Source of the DNA: Aureococcus anophagefferens
Taxonomy: Eukaryota > Sar > Pelagophyceae > Pelagomonadales > Pelagomonadaceae
Assembly (NCBI RefSeq): GCF_000186865.1
Contig: NW_008705565.1
Location: 191,927 to 255,926, forward strand
Direction of reading: 5' to 3'
DNA: 64,000 nt
How positions within the stretch are numbered: position 1 is the stretch's first letter; each line of letters opens with the position of its first letter. The translations under genes were made by a program, and so were the position numbers. Under the pieces are notes generated by a model that did not search any database, was not told where the DNA came from, and saw only the letters and a list, made by a program, of their open reading frames with translations. Below, piece after piece: positions 44,875 to 53,728 of the stretch.

Positions 44875-45848
44875 ATGGCTCTTCGTCGCATCGCTCTCTT
44901 GGCGGCGGTGCTCGCGTCGGCGACCGCGATGCGGTTCGCGCGGCCGGACGGGGTTCAGGCGAAGATGGCGACGCGGGAGGAGGAGGACGCGGAGAAGGCG
45001 AAGAAGAAGGAGGAAGCGGCGGCCCGCAAGAAGATGAGCGCCGAGGAGCGCAGCAAGGCGCTCAAGGACAAGATGGCGCAGTACGACAGCGCCTCGGGCC
45101 GCGCGCAGTTCTACGCGAAGATGGCCCGGACGAAGAAGCTCGGCATGCCGGAGGCCGAGTTCCAGAAGCAGCAGCAGATGTACGGGAAGATGGCCGTCAC
45201 CGAGGCGCAGCTGGAGGCGAAGCGGGTGCACGGCAAGGTCCGGGGCGACGTCCAGGAGGAGGCCTTCAAGGCGAAACGCGCCAACTTCTTCCGCCGGATC
45301 ACGGGCAGGAAGGTGGCCGACGCGACGCCCGTCGGGGCCGCCGCCGTCGGCGGGGCCGCCGTCGGGGCCGCGGCCGTCGCCGCGGGCGCGCCCAAGGCCG
45401 CGGGCGCGGCCGTCGCCGCGCCCGCGGCGCCCAAGGAGCGCAAGGCCGTCCGCTGGCCAACGCGGCCGAGGCCGCGCCCGCGAAGCCGGCCAAGGCGCCG
45501 GAGCCCGCCGCGGCGCCGGAGCCCGCGCCCGCGGAGGCGGCCGCGCCCGCGGAGGCGGCCGCGCCCGAGGCTCCGGAGCCCGCGGCCGCGGCGGAGGCGA
45601 AGCCGGAGGCCTCGCCGGAGGCCGCGGCGGAGGAGGCGCCGGAGCCCGCGGTCGCGGCGGAGGAGGCGCCGGAGGCCGCGCCGGAGCCCGCGGCGGAGGC
45701 GGTCCCGGCGGCCTCGGCGGAGGCGGCCCCGGAGGCGGCCAACGCGGCGGCCGGCGCCGAGGAGGAGGAGGTCGTCGTCGCCGCCGACGGCGAGGCACCG
45801 CCCGGCGGCCGCGCCCATCTTCCCGGCGGCTTCTCGGCCGGGCAGTAG
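44875..45848 (+). CDS. Signal-peptide protein with Ala/Pro/Glu-rich tail, two exons (paralogue A)
   Basis: Exons 44875-45414 and 45471-45848 give 305 residues. The signal peptide MALRRIALLAAVLASATAM leads to a Lys/Glu-rich coiled segment and the motif KKLGMPEAEFQKQQQMYGKM, which is shared with the next gene. The tail is Ala-rich and then Ala/Pro/Glu repeats ending GGFSAGQ. Without splicing, the frame turns into an Arg-only run; removing 45415-45470 restores the Ala/Pro/Glu frame. The 56 bp intron starts GC, ends AG and is flanked by a 12 bp direct repeat. Function unknown; low-complexity composition suggests a structural or secreted matrix role. Confidence 0.6.
45415..45470 (+). other. 56 bp GC-AG intron bordered by a 12 bp direct repeat
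   Basis: GCCGCGCCCGCG occurs at 45415-45426 and again at 45471-45482. An intron of 45415-45470 (first copy GC donor, AG just before the second copy) is of length 3n+2, exactly what is needed to move from the exon 1 frame to the Ala/Pro/Glu frame of exon 2. The repeat is longer than the 8 bp seen elsewhere and the sequence is simple, so chance similarity may add to it. Confidence 0.5.
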
Positions 45849-46100
45849 CTGGAGTAAGATGGAAAGTTCCAAGGTGCTTTTGGGCTCGGTCTCGCTGGGT
45901 TCGCCGCGGTGATTTCTTCCGGCGGTGCCGCGCGGCCTTGGGGGGACGCGCGGCTCCTCGGGTTCGCGGTGGGGAGACGCGCCTCGTCCGCGGCGAGTGC
46001 GTCGGCTTCTCCGAGTCGGCGGCTGCACGCAGCCGTCGGTTGAAGCTTTGGTTGACCTTTTGGTTGCACCTGATTCCGATCGACAATCGTCACATTGCCG

Positions 46101-47426
46101 ATGGCGCGCCTTCCCGTGCTCCTAGCGGTGCTCGCGACGATGGCCGGCGCTCTCGGGCCCTTGCGCCTCGCGAAGCCGGACCGCACAAGCCTGGCGACGG
46201 AGCGGGAGGACAAGAAGGCGGCGAAGGAGGCCGCCGAAGCGGCCCGCAAGCAGATGAGCGGCGAGCAGCGCCGCGCGGCGCTCCGGGAGAGTCTCGCGGG
46301 GTACGGAAGCAGCTCGGGCCGCACGGAGATGTACGCGAAGTTGGGCAGGACGCCGAAGCTCGGCATGCCGGAGGCCGAGTTCCGGAAGCAGCAGCGGATG
46401 TACGGCAAGATGGCCGCCATCGACGCGAAACCCAAGGCCCAGGGCGACGCCAACGTTCTTCCATTCGTCAAGGCGCTCGGCATCGCGGCCGTCGCCAATA
46501 CCATGCACCTGCTCACGGGCACGGCCGATCCGAAGCCCGCCGGGGCCGCCGCCGTCGCCGCGGCGCCGGCGGCGCAGACGGAGGCGAAGCCCAAGGCCCC
46601 GGAGATCGCCTTGCTCGAAGGCGTCAAGGCGAAAGGCGCCGCGGCCATCGCCCTGCTCATGCACCTGCTCACGGGCAAGGCGGGCGACCCGATCGGCGGG
46701 GCCGCCGCCGTCGCCGCGGCGCCGGAGGCGAACGAGGCCCTGGCCCGCGCGACGCTCGTCGTCGGCGTCGTCACGGGCCTCGCGGGGCCGGTCGCCAAGG
46801 CCCTGGCCTACGTCGCCGCGCCCGCGCCCGCGAAGGCGTCGAGAAAAGACCCGAAGGCGCCGACGAAAGACCCCGCGGCCGAATTGGCGGCGCTCAAGGC
46901 CCAGCGCGCCAAGACCAAGGCGCCGCCGCCGGCCAAAGACAAAGCCGCGGCCGACGCCAAAGCTTCGGCCGACGCCAAAGCTTCGGCCGACGCCAAGGCC
47001 GCGGCCGACGCCAAGGCCGCGGCCGACGCCAAGGCCGCGGCGCAGGCCAAGCAGGCCAAGGCCGCCGCGGACGCCAAGGCCGCCGCGGACGCCAAGGCCG
47101 CCGCGGACGCCAAGGCGAAAGCCGACGCCAAGGCGAAAGCCGACGCCGCGACCAAGGCCAAAGCCGCCGCCGACGCGAAAGCCGCCGCCGACGCGAAAGC
47201 CGCCGCGGACGCCAAGGCGAAAGCCGACGCCGCGGCCAAGGCCAAGGCGTACCCGGGCATGAGCGCGGAGGCGTCCGCGCGCCTCGACGCGGCCAAGAGG
47301 CGGCACGAGCTCCTCGGCCGCGTCGAGGGCCAGTACAAGCTCCGCGGCGAGCCGACCCCCCTCGACGTGCGCAAGCAGTCCGTCGCCGAGCTCGAGGCGA
47401 CGTTGGCCGCCATGCGCAAGGCGTGA
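46101..47426 (+). CDS. Signal-peptide protein with Lys/Ala/Asp repeats (paralogue B)
   Basis: 441 residues. Shares the N-terminal architecture of the gene just upstream: signal peptide, Lys/Glu-rich coil and TPKLGMPEAEFRKQQRMYGKM, so the two are tandem paralogues. It contains two related segments (VKALGIAAVANTMHLLTG and VKAKGAAAIALLMHLLTG), an internal duplication. Residues about 275-385 are a run of AxADAKA-type repeats, likely a long helix. The end returns to a globular-looking segment (MSAEASARLDAAKRRHELLG). Only one frame, no intron needed. Function unknown. Confidence 0.65.
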   Translation: MARLPVLLAVLATMAGALGPLRLAKPDRTSLATEREDKKAAKEAAEAARKQMSGEQRRAALRESLAGYGSSSGRTEMYAKLGRTPKLGMPEAEFRKQQRMYGKMAAIDAKPKAQGDANVLPFVKALGIAAVANTMHLLTGTADPKPAGAAAVAAAPAAQTEAKPKAPEIALLEGVKAKGAAAIALLMHLLTGKAGDPIGGAAAVAAAPEANEALARATLVVGVVTGLAGPVAKALAYVAAPAPAKASRKDPKAPTKDPAAELAALKAQRAKTKAPPPAKDKAAADAKASADAKASADAKAAADAKAAADAKAAAQAKQAKAAADAKAAADAKAAADAKAKADAKAKADAATKAKAAADAKAAADAKAAADAKAKADAAAKAKAYPGMSAEASARLDAAKRRHELLGRVEGQYKLRGEPTPLDVRKQSVAELEATLAAMRKA

Positions 47427-47609
47427 GCCAGCCCCGAGGCGCGGGGACCCCCGCGTAAAAGACGATGAAGAAGACGGCCCGCGCGCCGCCGCTCCGTCGT
47501 CGCACGCCGCTCGTCCACCGGCGGCGGCGAGACCGCGGGCGCCCCTTTCGCGCCGGTGCGCGCTATCGACAAACTCGTTATACGGGGCCGCGGCGGCCGC
47601 GCGCGGGGA

Positions 47610-48776
47610 TCACCGGGACCGGGCGTACTCCTCGTTGCGGTTCGCTCTGTGCGTCTGGCGCAGCTTCGTGAGCGCGCGGACCTCGATCTGGCGGACGCGC
47701 TCGCGGGAGACGGCGAGGCGCTCCGCGATCTTCGTCTTGCTGATGGGCGCGTTGCCGTAGAGGCCGAAGCGCATGCCGAGGACGTCGCGCTCGCGGTCGT
47801 TGCACACGGTGGCGAGCAAATCGCCGACGTACTCGCGGCTCGCCGCCTCGGCGACGAACTCGTCGGGCACGAGGATTGTGTCGTCGCTCAGCGACTCGGC
47901 GATCGTCGTCGCGCCCGCCGCGCCGCCGCCGCCGACGGACGAGCCGCGGCCCGCGTGGATGGCGTGCTTCTCGTCGAGGGACGAGGGGTCCTGGGCGGCG
48001 CACCTGCGGAGGAAGGCGAGCTTCTCCGGCTTCTCGAGCTCGAGGTGGTCCGCGAGCTCGTCGTCCGTCGCGTCGCGGCCGAGGCGCCGGCTCAGCTCCG
48101 CGGACGCCTTGCGCATGGACGCGAGCTGGTCGTGGACGTGCGCCGGGAGGCGGATGACCCGGCTCTGCTCCGCGCAGGCCCGGAGCACGGCCTGGCGGAT
48201 CCAGAACGTCGCGTACGTCGAGAACCGGAAGCCCCGCTCGGGGTCGAAGCGCTCGACGGCGCGCGAGAGGCCAAAGGCGCCCTCCTGGAGCAGGTCCTCC
48301 TGGGCGAGGCCGCAGAAGCGGTAGCGCTTCGCGATGGACACGACGAGGCGCAGGTTCGCGCTCGTGAGCGTCGACCGCGCGTCGACGCCGCGCGACCGCG
48401 CGGCCCGGAGGTCGTCGGCCGACACCGCGAGCGCGCGCGCCCAGGCCGCCTCGCCGACGTCCTCGGCGGCCCGCCCGAGCTCCTCGCCGAGCGTCGCGCG
48501 CACGTCCTCGTAGGACCGCAGCCGCTGGACCTCGCGCGCGAGGGCCACCTCCTCGTCGGCGTTGAGCAGCCGGCCCGAGCACGCGTTCTCGCCGCCCACG
48601 TTCAGGAACGTGTCGTCGAGGTTGAGGAGGCTCGGCGACACGCGCGGCGCGTTGAGCGCGAGCTTCGCGGGGCGCAGGGGCGCCTTGGTCACCGACGAGG
48701 CCGCGGCGAATCCGGAGAAGGCCACCAGGAACGTCACGCGACGAATCCTGGCGACGGTGGGCGAATGACGCGCCAT
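47610..48776 (-). CDS. Nuclear-encoded plastid sigma-70 factor
   Basis: 388 residues. Region 2 is well conserved: [39 protein letters not shown] and [20 protein letters not shown]. Region 3 follows ([21 protein letters not shown]), then region 4 ([14 protein letters not shown] and the helix-turn-helix [21 protein letters not shown]). This is a primary-type sigma factor for the plastid-encoded RNA polymerase. The N-terminus ([23 protein letters not shown]) is hydrophobic and fits a plastid presequence. ATG 48776 was chosen for that reason; upstream open frame looks non-coding. Confidence 0.9.
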   Translation of the reverse strand: MARHSPTVARIRRVTFLVAFSGFAAASSVTKAPLRPAKLALNAPRVSPSLLNLDDTFLNVGGENACSGRLLNADEEVALAREVQRLRSYEDVRATLGEELGRAAEDVGEAAWARALAVSADDLRAARSRGVDARSTLTSANLRLVVSIAKRYRFCGLAQEDLLQEGAFGLSRAVERFDPERGFRFSTYATFWIRQAVLRACAEQSRVIRLPAHVHDQLASMRKASAELSRRLGRDATDDELADHLELEKPEKLAFLRRCAAQDPSSLDEKHAIHAGRGSSVGGGGAAGATTIAESLSDDTILVPDEFVAEAASREYVGDLLATVCNDRERDVLGMRFGLYGNAPISKTKIAERLAVSRERVRQIEVRALTKLRQTHRANRNEEYARSR

Positions 48777-49696
48777 CTTCGACGGTGGGTGTTGCGGTGG
48801 GTTGGTGGGAGCGCTGTGGGAGCAGTCTTGCGCGCGTTGGAGCCGCGAATCCGGTTGAAAGCGGAGCGATACGACACTGCGACGGCGGCTACGGGGGACG
48901 CGGTAGCAGTGCGTGTACAAAGATTGCTTCCAGCGCGTCATATTCGCCGGGGCAAGAGCTCGAGTGCAACTTGGAGCCTACTTGGTCAGTCTTGGGGGAC
49001 TGTCAGCTGGAGGGAGGCAATGGGCGGCAACACGTAAGCGACATGCTTGCGCGAGCGTCGCGCGGGAAGCGGCGCGAGCGTCGCGCAACAAGGCTCGGAT
49101 CGAGAGGTCTTATTGGCAGCTCGTCGCTCCAGCCGACCCACTGACGTGCGTGGGAAGAATGGCGGCGACCGCCCGCCTCACCGTCCGCTGCCCAGACGCA
49201 TCCCAAGCTAGCAACGTGCAAGACACGCGCACCCCCGCGCCGCATAGATCAGTCCCGAGGCCCGCGTCGAGCGCGGCGCTGAAATCCAAAGACCCCCCCC
49301 CCGAGGGGCCCCTGCGCGACGGTGCGTGCCGCGGTCCCCGGCCACGTCCCCGGCCCGTGCCCGGGCCGTGCCCGGGGCCCCGTGCCGGGCCCGTGCCGGG
49401 CCTCCCCGGCCCGTGCCCGGCCCGTGCCCGGGGCCCGTGCCGAGTGCCGGGCCCGTGCCGGGCCGCGTGGCCCGTGCCCGGCCCGTGCCCGGGGGCCCGT
49501 GCCGAGTGCCGTGCCGCGTGCCGGGCCCGTGCCGGGCCGCGTGCCCTGAGCGCATTTACCGTGCCGGAACCCCCGTGCCCGCCGTCCCCGCCCCCCGTCC
49601 CGGGGCCGGACCGTCGCGCAGGGGCCCGTCCCCCGGCGAGAGCGACTGTGGCATCGACATGGTGCATCGATCGATATAGCACACCGACAACACTCC
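48777..49696. other. Long intergenic region with GC-rich minisatellite
   Basis: 920 bp between the sigma factor (-) and a secreted protein gene (+). The left part (48777-49250) is of moderate GC and presumably holds the sigma factor promoter; I see no gene in it. The right part contains the degenerate GTGCCCGG-type repeat annotated separately, followed by about 140 bp of promoter-like sequence. Confidence 0.5.
49321..49555. repeat. Degenerate GC-rich minisatellite
   Basis: About 235 bp built of CCCGTGCC and GGGCCGTGCC units with variable spacing, nearly pure G and C plus T. A C-run (49290-49297) precedes it. Such a tract is likely to be length-variable and hard to assemble. Confidence 0.85.
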
Positions 49697-50425
49697 ATGC
49701 GCACCGTCGTCGCGCTCCTCACCCTCCTCCTCAGACACGCGAGTGCGCAGCTCTGCACCTCTTTGACCGGCCCGTCCTGCGCCTTCGTCAACAACAAGAG
49801 CCCCATCGCCGCGCCGGAATCGACCCAGGCCAGCGCGAGCTGGCGCGAGCGGCTGCTCGGTCTCGTGCAGCAGCACCTCAAGCAGGGCCTCGAGAGCGAG
49901 GACGCGGACGAGGCCATCGGCGGCGCGTTCTACGTCTACGGCCACCTGCCGAGCGAGGCCGGCGACTTCGAGCTCGTCGCCGGCGAGTGGGTCGACCAGC
50001 CGCCGGGCTGGATCTCCGTCGGGCTCAAGGGCACCTTCGAAGATAACTGCACGCTCACGGGCGAGATCACGGACGAGGACGGCGCGGTCATGGACGCGTG
50101 CAGCCGCTTCACGCTGCAGCGCAACGAGGACTCGTCGCCGGACGGGTCCTGGGAGGACGACTCGCTCGTGGGCGAGTGGGAGGGCGTCTACATCTGCGCG
50201 GGCACGCCGACGCGGCTCGTGCTGACGCTCGCCGCGGACCACTCGACGTTCGCGTCGGAGCTGGCGGGCGTCTTCGAGTTCCGCGTGCTCACGAACCTCA
50301 ACGAGTACGAGCTGCGGGAGATCACGCGCCTCGTGTCGGAGTCGCTCTTCGACCTCCGGGGCGGCAAGGGCGGCGCGCGCCACGGCGAAGAGATCATCAT
50401 CATCGCCGGGGACGCGATCCTGTAA
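49697..50425 (+). CDS. Secreted protein of unknown function
   Basis: 242 residues with a clear signal peptide (MRTVVALLTLLLRHASAQL). The mature part has a few Cys residues and beta-like segments, with a conserved-looking stretch GWISVGLKGTFEDNCTLTGE and SLVGEWEGVYICAGTPTRL reminiscent of lipocalin-like or lectin-like beta sheets. The C-terminus ends in a Gly/His-rich piece and EEIIIIAGDAIL. No family assigned. Clean single frame with normal composition. Confidence 0.55.
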   Translation: MRTVVALLTLLLRHASAQLCTSLTGPSCAFVNNKSPIAAPESTQASASWRERLLGLVQQHLKQGLESEDADEAIGGAFYVYGHLPSEAGDFELVAGEWVDQPPGWISVGLKGTFEDNCTLTGEITDEDGAVMDACSRFTLQRNEDSSPDGSWEDDSLVGEWEGVYICAGTPTRLVLTLAADHSTFASELAGVFEFRVLTNLNEYELREITRLVSESLFDLRGGKGGARHGEEIIIIAGDAIL

Positions 50426-50717
50426 CTTTTTCGAGGAGCAACAGGCTGCCAGTGGCCAGCCCGGCTGAGCGCCTCTTACGAATTTACCTGGTCAATTGCC
50501 GTGGTGACGCCACTAACCGACGGCGGAGAGGTGCCAGTGGCGCCTCTTACGAGGTGCCAGTGGCGTCTCTTACGCGGCCTCAGGTGCCAGTGGCGCCTCT
50601 TACGAGGTGCCAGCGGCGCCTCAGGTGCCAGTGGCGCCTCTCACGCGGCGCGGACGTCGACTCTGAGGTGCCAGCGGCGCCTCTTGCGAGGTGCCAGCGG
50701 CGCCTCAGCGGCGCCTC
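50426..50717. other. 3' intergenic region with minisatellite
   Basis: 292 bp between convergent ends of the secreted protein gene (+) and the S49 protease gene (-). The first 100 bp hold nothing recognised; the rest is the minisatellite listed separately. Confidence 0.4.
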
Positions 50718-50722
50718 TTACG
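50528..50722. repeat. Minisatellite that includes the S49 protease stop codon
   Basis: About seven imperfect copies of a 22-30 bp unit based on GAGGTGCCAGyGGCGCCTC followed by TTACG. Copies differ by deletions. The last unit covers TTA at 50718-50720, which is the stop codon (TAA) of the S49 protease gene on the - strand, so the repeat begins inside the coding end and fills its 3' region. Confidence 0.8.
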
Positions 50723-52881
50723 CGGCGAACGCCCCCGGCCGCGCCGCGAGGAACGGCGTCCGCGCCGCCACGACCGCCTCGGCGACCGCGGGCCCGCTGA
50801 GCGCCTGCCGCAGCGCGCGGCGCCAGCGGAGCCCCGCGGCCAGGGGCGCGCAGAGGAGCCGCGGGAACGCCCCCCGGAGCGACGCGGCCGTCGGCGCGGC
50901 GGCGAGGACGTCGTCCTCGTCGCCGCCGAACAGCGCCTTCGTCAGGGGGCCCTTGGGCTTCTCGCGGACGACGTCGAAGACCTCGAAGTCGCGCGTCCGC
51001 CTACCGAGAGCGCGGTTTCGCCGACCAAACCCTCGCGGGACGCCGGCGGCCCGCTCCAGCCGCGCCAGGTAGTCGTCGGACGTGTCGACGGCGTCGACGA
51101 GGCCGAGCGAGAGCGCGTGCGCGCCGAGCCACGCCGCGCCGGACGCGAGCGAGTCGATGTCGTCGGCGAGGCGCGGGCGGTACTTGACGCAGTGCGACTT
51201 GAAAACATCGTGGATCAGCCGCAGCTCCTCGCGCGCCTTGCGCTCGTCCTCGGGCGTGACGACGCCGACGACGTCGACGGTGCGCTTGTCGCTCCCCGCC
51301 GTGAGCACCTGCGCGAGGGCGCGAGTCGTGGAACGTCGAGGGGCCGCGACGCCGGTCCGCGCGTGGACGTCGATCTCGCTCCGCTCGCAGAGCCGCTGCA
51401 CGTTGGGCACGTAGGACACGACGCCCACGGAGCCGACGAGCGCGAAGGGCGCCGCGCGGACCTGGCGGGAGCGGCGGCGTTGGACGGCGTCCCGGGCGCG
51501 CGTCGCGCCGGCGCGGGACCTCGTGGGCGACGACGGCGGCCATGTAGCCGCCGCTCGCGGCGATGGCGTCGACGCAGGCCGTCGCGCGCGTCGCGCGGCG
51601 CAGGCGCGCGATCTGGCCTACGACGCGCGATGAGTTCTCCCGGTCGACGTCCCCCGCGGCCCCGGGACGCCGGATCTGGCCCGCGACGGCGCCGACGGCC
51701 GAGACCTCGCCGCCGGGCGACTCGACGAGCACGACGGCCTCGTCGCCGGGCCGGACGACGGCGAGGACGCGGTCGACCTGGGCCCGCACCTCGCGGAGGC
51801 CGTGGCGGTCGTCGACCTACCGGGGAGATCGCGGTTACAGAAAGGTCTCGAGGCGGCCGCGGACGCCGCCGCGGACGCGCACGACGAAGGCGCGGGGGCG
51901 CTCGAAGCGCGCGCGGATCGACGCCGTCGTCTCCGCCGCGAGCTCCGGCAGCGCCGGTTGCTTCGCGTCGCGCTTCTTCTCGTCGGCCGCGCCATCGAAG
52001 GGCCACCACCACCGGGCGCCGTCCTCCTTCGGCGGCGCCTCCATGGCCGCGAGCGTGGCCTGCATGGCCGCGTCGGCCGCGGCCCGGTCCGCGCCGCGCC
52101 GCTTCGCCTCGACGTCCCGCTCCCGGCCCTCGCGGCGCCGCAGCGCGCGCTCGACGTCGTCCTCGCCGCCGCCGGGCGCGAGCTCCTCCTCGCCGTCGTC
52201 CCGCGAGACGCGTCGCAGCGCGCCGCGCGCGTCGCGCCGGAGCCGCCGCGCGGACCGCCGCCGAAAGTACCAGGCGGGCTCCTCGACGGGCCCGCCGTCG
52301 TCCAGCGCCGGCCCCAGCGCGCCGCAGCACGCGACGACGCAGGCGCCGCAGGCGCCCAGCGCGCCGAGCAGCGCCGCCGCGAGCAGCGCGTGGCCCGCCT
52401 GGGAGGAAAAGAGTGCGAAATTCCCAACTTTGGAGGCTCCTCTCTCGGTCGTCTTCCACTCGTTTCGGCTAATTTTTGGACGAGCGATCATCTCTCGGAG
52501 CGCTCTCGACGCGTGGATGTTTTCCGGCACGCGCGCGCGCGAAACACTCATGTTGAAGCGAACTTGGAGCACTCTTTTCCCGCCCTGGTGGCCCGCGCTC
52601 GCAGACCGGTCGAAGCGTCGCGCCGCGTACGCGCCGCGGAACGACAGGGCGACGCCGCCGACGACGAAGACGCAGGCGAGCGCCGCCGCGCCGCCCGCGA
52701 GCCGCGCCGACGCCGCGTCCTCGTCGTCGTAGCGCCGCTGCCGGGCCGCCGCGTCGACCTGCAGGCTGCGCTCGTAGTAGGGTGCACCGGCCTCGGCGTC
52801 GTCGTCGCCGAAGGACTTCTCCGTCAGCGTCGGCCGCGGGGGCGCCGGCGGCGGCGCGTCGCTGCTGTTGAAGGCGAGCAT
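50718..52881 (-). CDS. SohB-like S49 signal-peptide-peptidase family protease, seven exons
   Basis: Exons 52881-52597, 52398-51865, 51816-51681, 51617-51520, 51461-51363, 51308-51055 and 51000-50718 give 562 residues. The N-terminal 270 residues have two hydrophobic segments and an acidic/basic linker. The protease domain follows SohB: AFVVRVRGG, AVVLVESPGGEV, then DAIAASGGYMAAVVAHE with the nucleophilic Ser in ASGGYM, then ALVGSVGVVSYVPNVQRL, EIDVHVLTAGSDKRT, and SLGLVDAVDTSDDYL. Every exon joint restores SohB continuity. Four of six introns need GC donors, and two are bordered by exact target-like repeats. Family members degrade membrane-bound peptides. Location is uncertain; plastid is possible. 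Confidence 0.75.
51618..51672 (-). mobile_element. Short introner-like insertion (55 bp) in the S49 gene
   Basis: The 8 bp repeat GCCAGATC (gene strand) flanks it at 51680-51673 and 51617-51610. The insertion begins CGGCGTCCCGGGGCCGCG, nearly the same as the start of the M20 element, and ends GCGTCGTAG. Excision gives AGQIARLRRATRATACVD, the SohB sequence. The 63 bp intron is in frame and has no stop, so retention would add 21 residues. Confidence 0.6.
52399..52587 (-). mobile_element. Introner-like element (189 bp) forming intron 1 of the S49 gene
   Basis: Flanked by the exact 9 bp repeat GCGGGCCAC (gene strand; 52596-52588 and 52398-52390). Inverted ends are CAGGGCGGGAAAAGAGTGC and the complement of GGAAAAGAGTGC, with a perfect 12 bp core. 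Excision joins SASAGH to ALLAAALLG. The interior matches the element at 57489-57680 over almost its whole length and the one at 24402-24604 more weakly. The reading frame across it is open for 66 codons, so intron retention would not stop translation. Confidence 0.8.
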
Positions 52882-52995
52882 GCTGCTTTTACTGGTGCGA
52901 GCTCGCTGTAAATGTGGGCGCCATCGTTGCTTCGGCCCGGGCTGCTTGAGAGATGTTGCACTGCATGTTGATAATTCAACGAGGCGACAGACAGC

Positions 52996-53670
52996 ATGAT
53001 GTGTGCCTCGAGGCCGTCTCCGGCAGTCGACGCCGCGCGTGCGACGTCGAAACGCGCCGCACCCGCCACGAACGCGTCGCGCAAGAAGCGCGCGCGCAAA
53101 GGCGGAAGCGGCGACGCGACGGCGGGCCCCCTCGGCGGCGTGCTGTTCTCGGTGTCCGTCGACGCGGAGCGCGACGGCGGCGCGGCCGCCGGCGCGGTCG
53201 ACGGCGGCGCGGTCGACGGCGGCGCGGCCGCCGGCGCGTCCGACGCGGAGGGTCACAGCGCGAATGGCTTCAGCTTCGCCGACGTCGCGGCGCGGTGCGC
53301 GGCGCTCGGCGGCAAGTACTCGGCCACGGTGCACAAGAAGGTCGCCGTGCTGCTCGCGACGCCCGGCGCCGTCGAGCGGCGGACGCAGCGCGTGCGCAAG
53401 GCCGCGAAGCTCGGCGTCGCCATCGTCGACGCGGCGTCCTACCTCCGCGCCTGCGACGGGGGCCGGCGGCCGGACGCGGCCGACCACGCGCTGCGGCCGG
53501 CGGACGGCGCGGCGCCGGCGGTCGAGCCGCCGGCCGCGTGCCCCAAGGCCGTGGACATCAACAGCGACGCGTACTGGGCCGGGGCGGTGACCTACGACGG
53601 CGGCTGCAGCTGCGCCTGCCACGACGAGGGCAAGGCGAGCTGCGAGTGGTGCGCGCACCTGCACTCGTAA
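52996..53670 (+). CDS. BRCT-like domain protein with Cys-rich C-terminus
   Basis: 224 residues. After a basic Ala/Lys/Arg N-terminus (possible nuclear signal KKRARK) there is a segment resembling a BRCT domain: GVLFSVSVDAE, FADVAARCAALGGKYSATVH, KVAVLLATPGAVERRTQRVR and LGVAIVDAASYLRAC. The order (start strand, alpha1, Gly-Gly, TH-like, K-A-x-x-x-x-I/V-x-x-x-W/Y) is correct, but the usual Trp is Tyr. The C-terminus CSCACHDEGKASCEWCAHLH is a compact Cys/His cluster that may bind zinc. Likely a DNA-repair or chromatin adaptor. About 115 bp separate it from the divergent S49 start. Confidence 0.5.
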   Translation: MMCASRPSPAVDAARATSKRAAPATNASRKKRARKGGSGDATAGPLGGVLFSVSVDAERDGGAAAGAVDGGAVDGGAAAGASDAEGHSANGFSFADVAARCAALGGKYSATVHKKVAVLLATPGAVERRTQRVRKAAKLGVAIVDAASYLRACDGGRRPDAADHALRPADGAAPAVEPPAACPKAVDINSDAYWAGAVTYDGGCSCACHDEGKASCEWCAHLHS

Positions 53671-53728
53671 TTTTTTGAGTCGAATTCCAAGTAGACGCTT
53701 CCTCGCACTCGTAATTTTTTGGCGCTTA

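Noticed and set aside
49321..49555. CRISPR-like array
   Set aside because: The units are short, degenerate and without spacers of constant length, and the context is eukaryotic. It is a simple GC minisatellite.
52399..52596. The open frame through the S49 element as normal coding exon
   Set aside because: The segment has exact target-like repeats, inverted ends and a near-identical flipped copy in PIG-S, and the protein is continuous without it.
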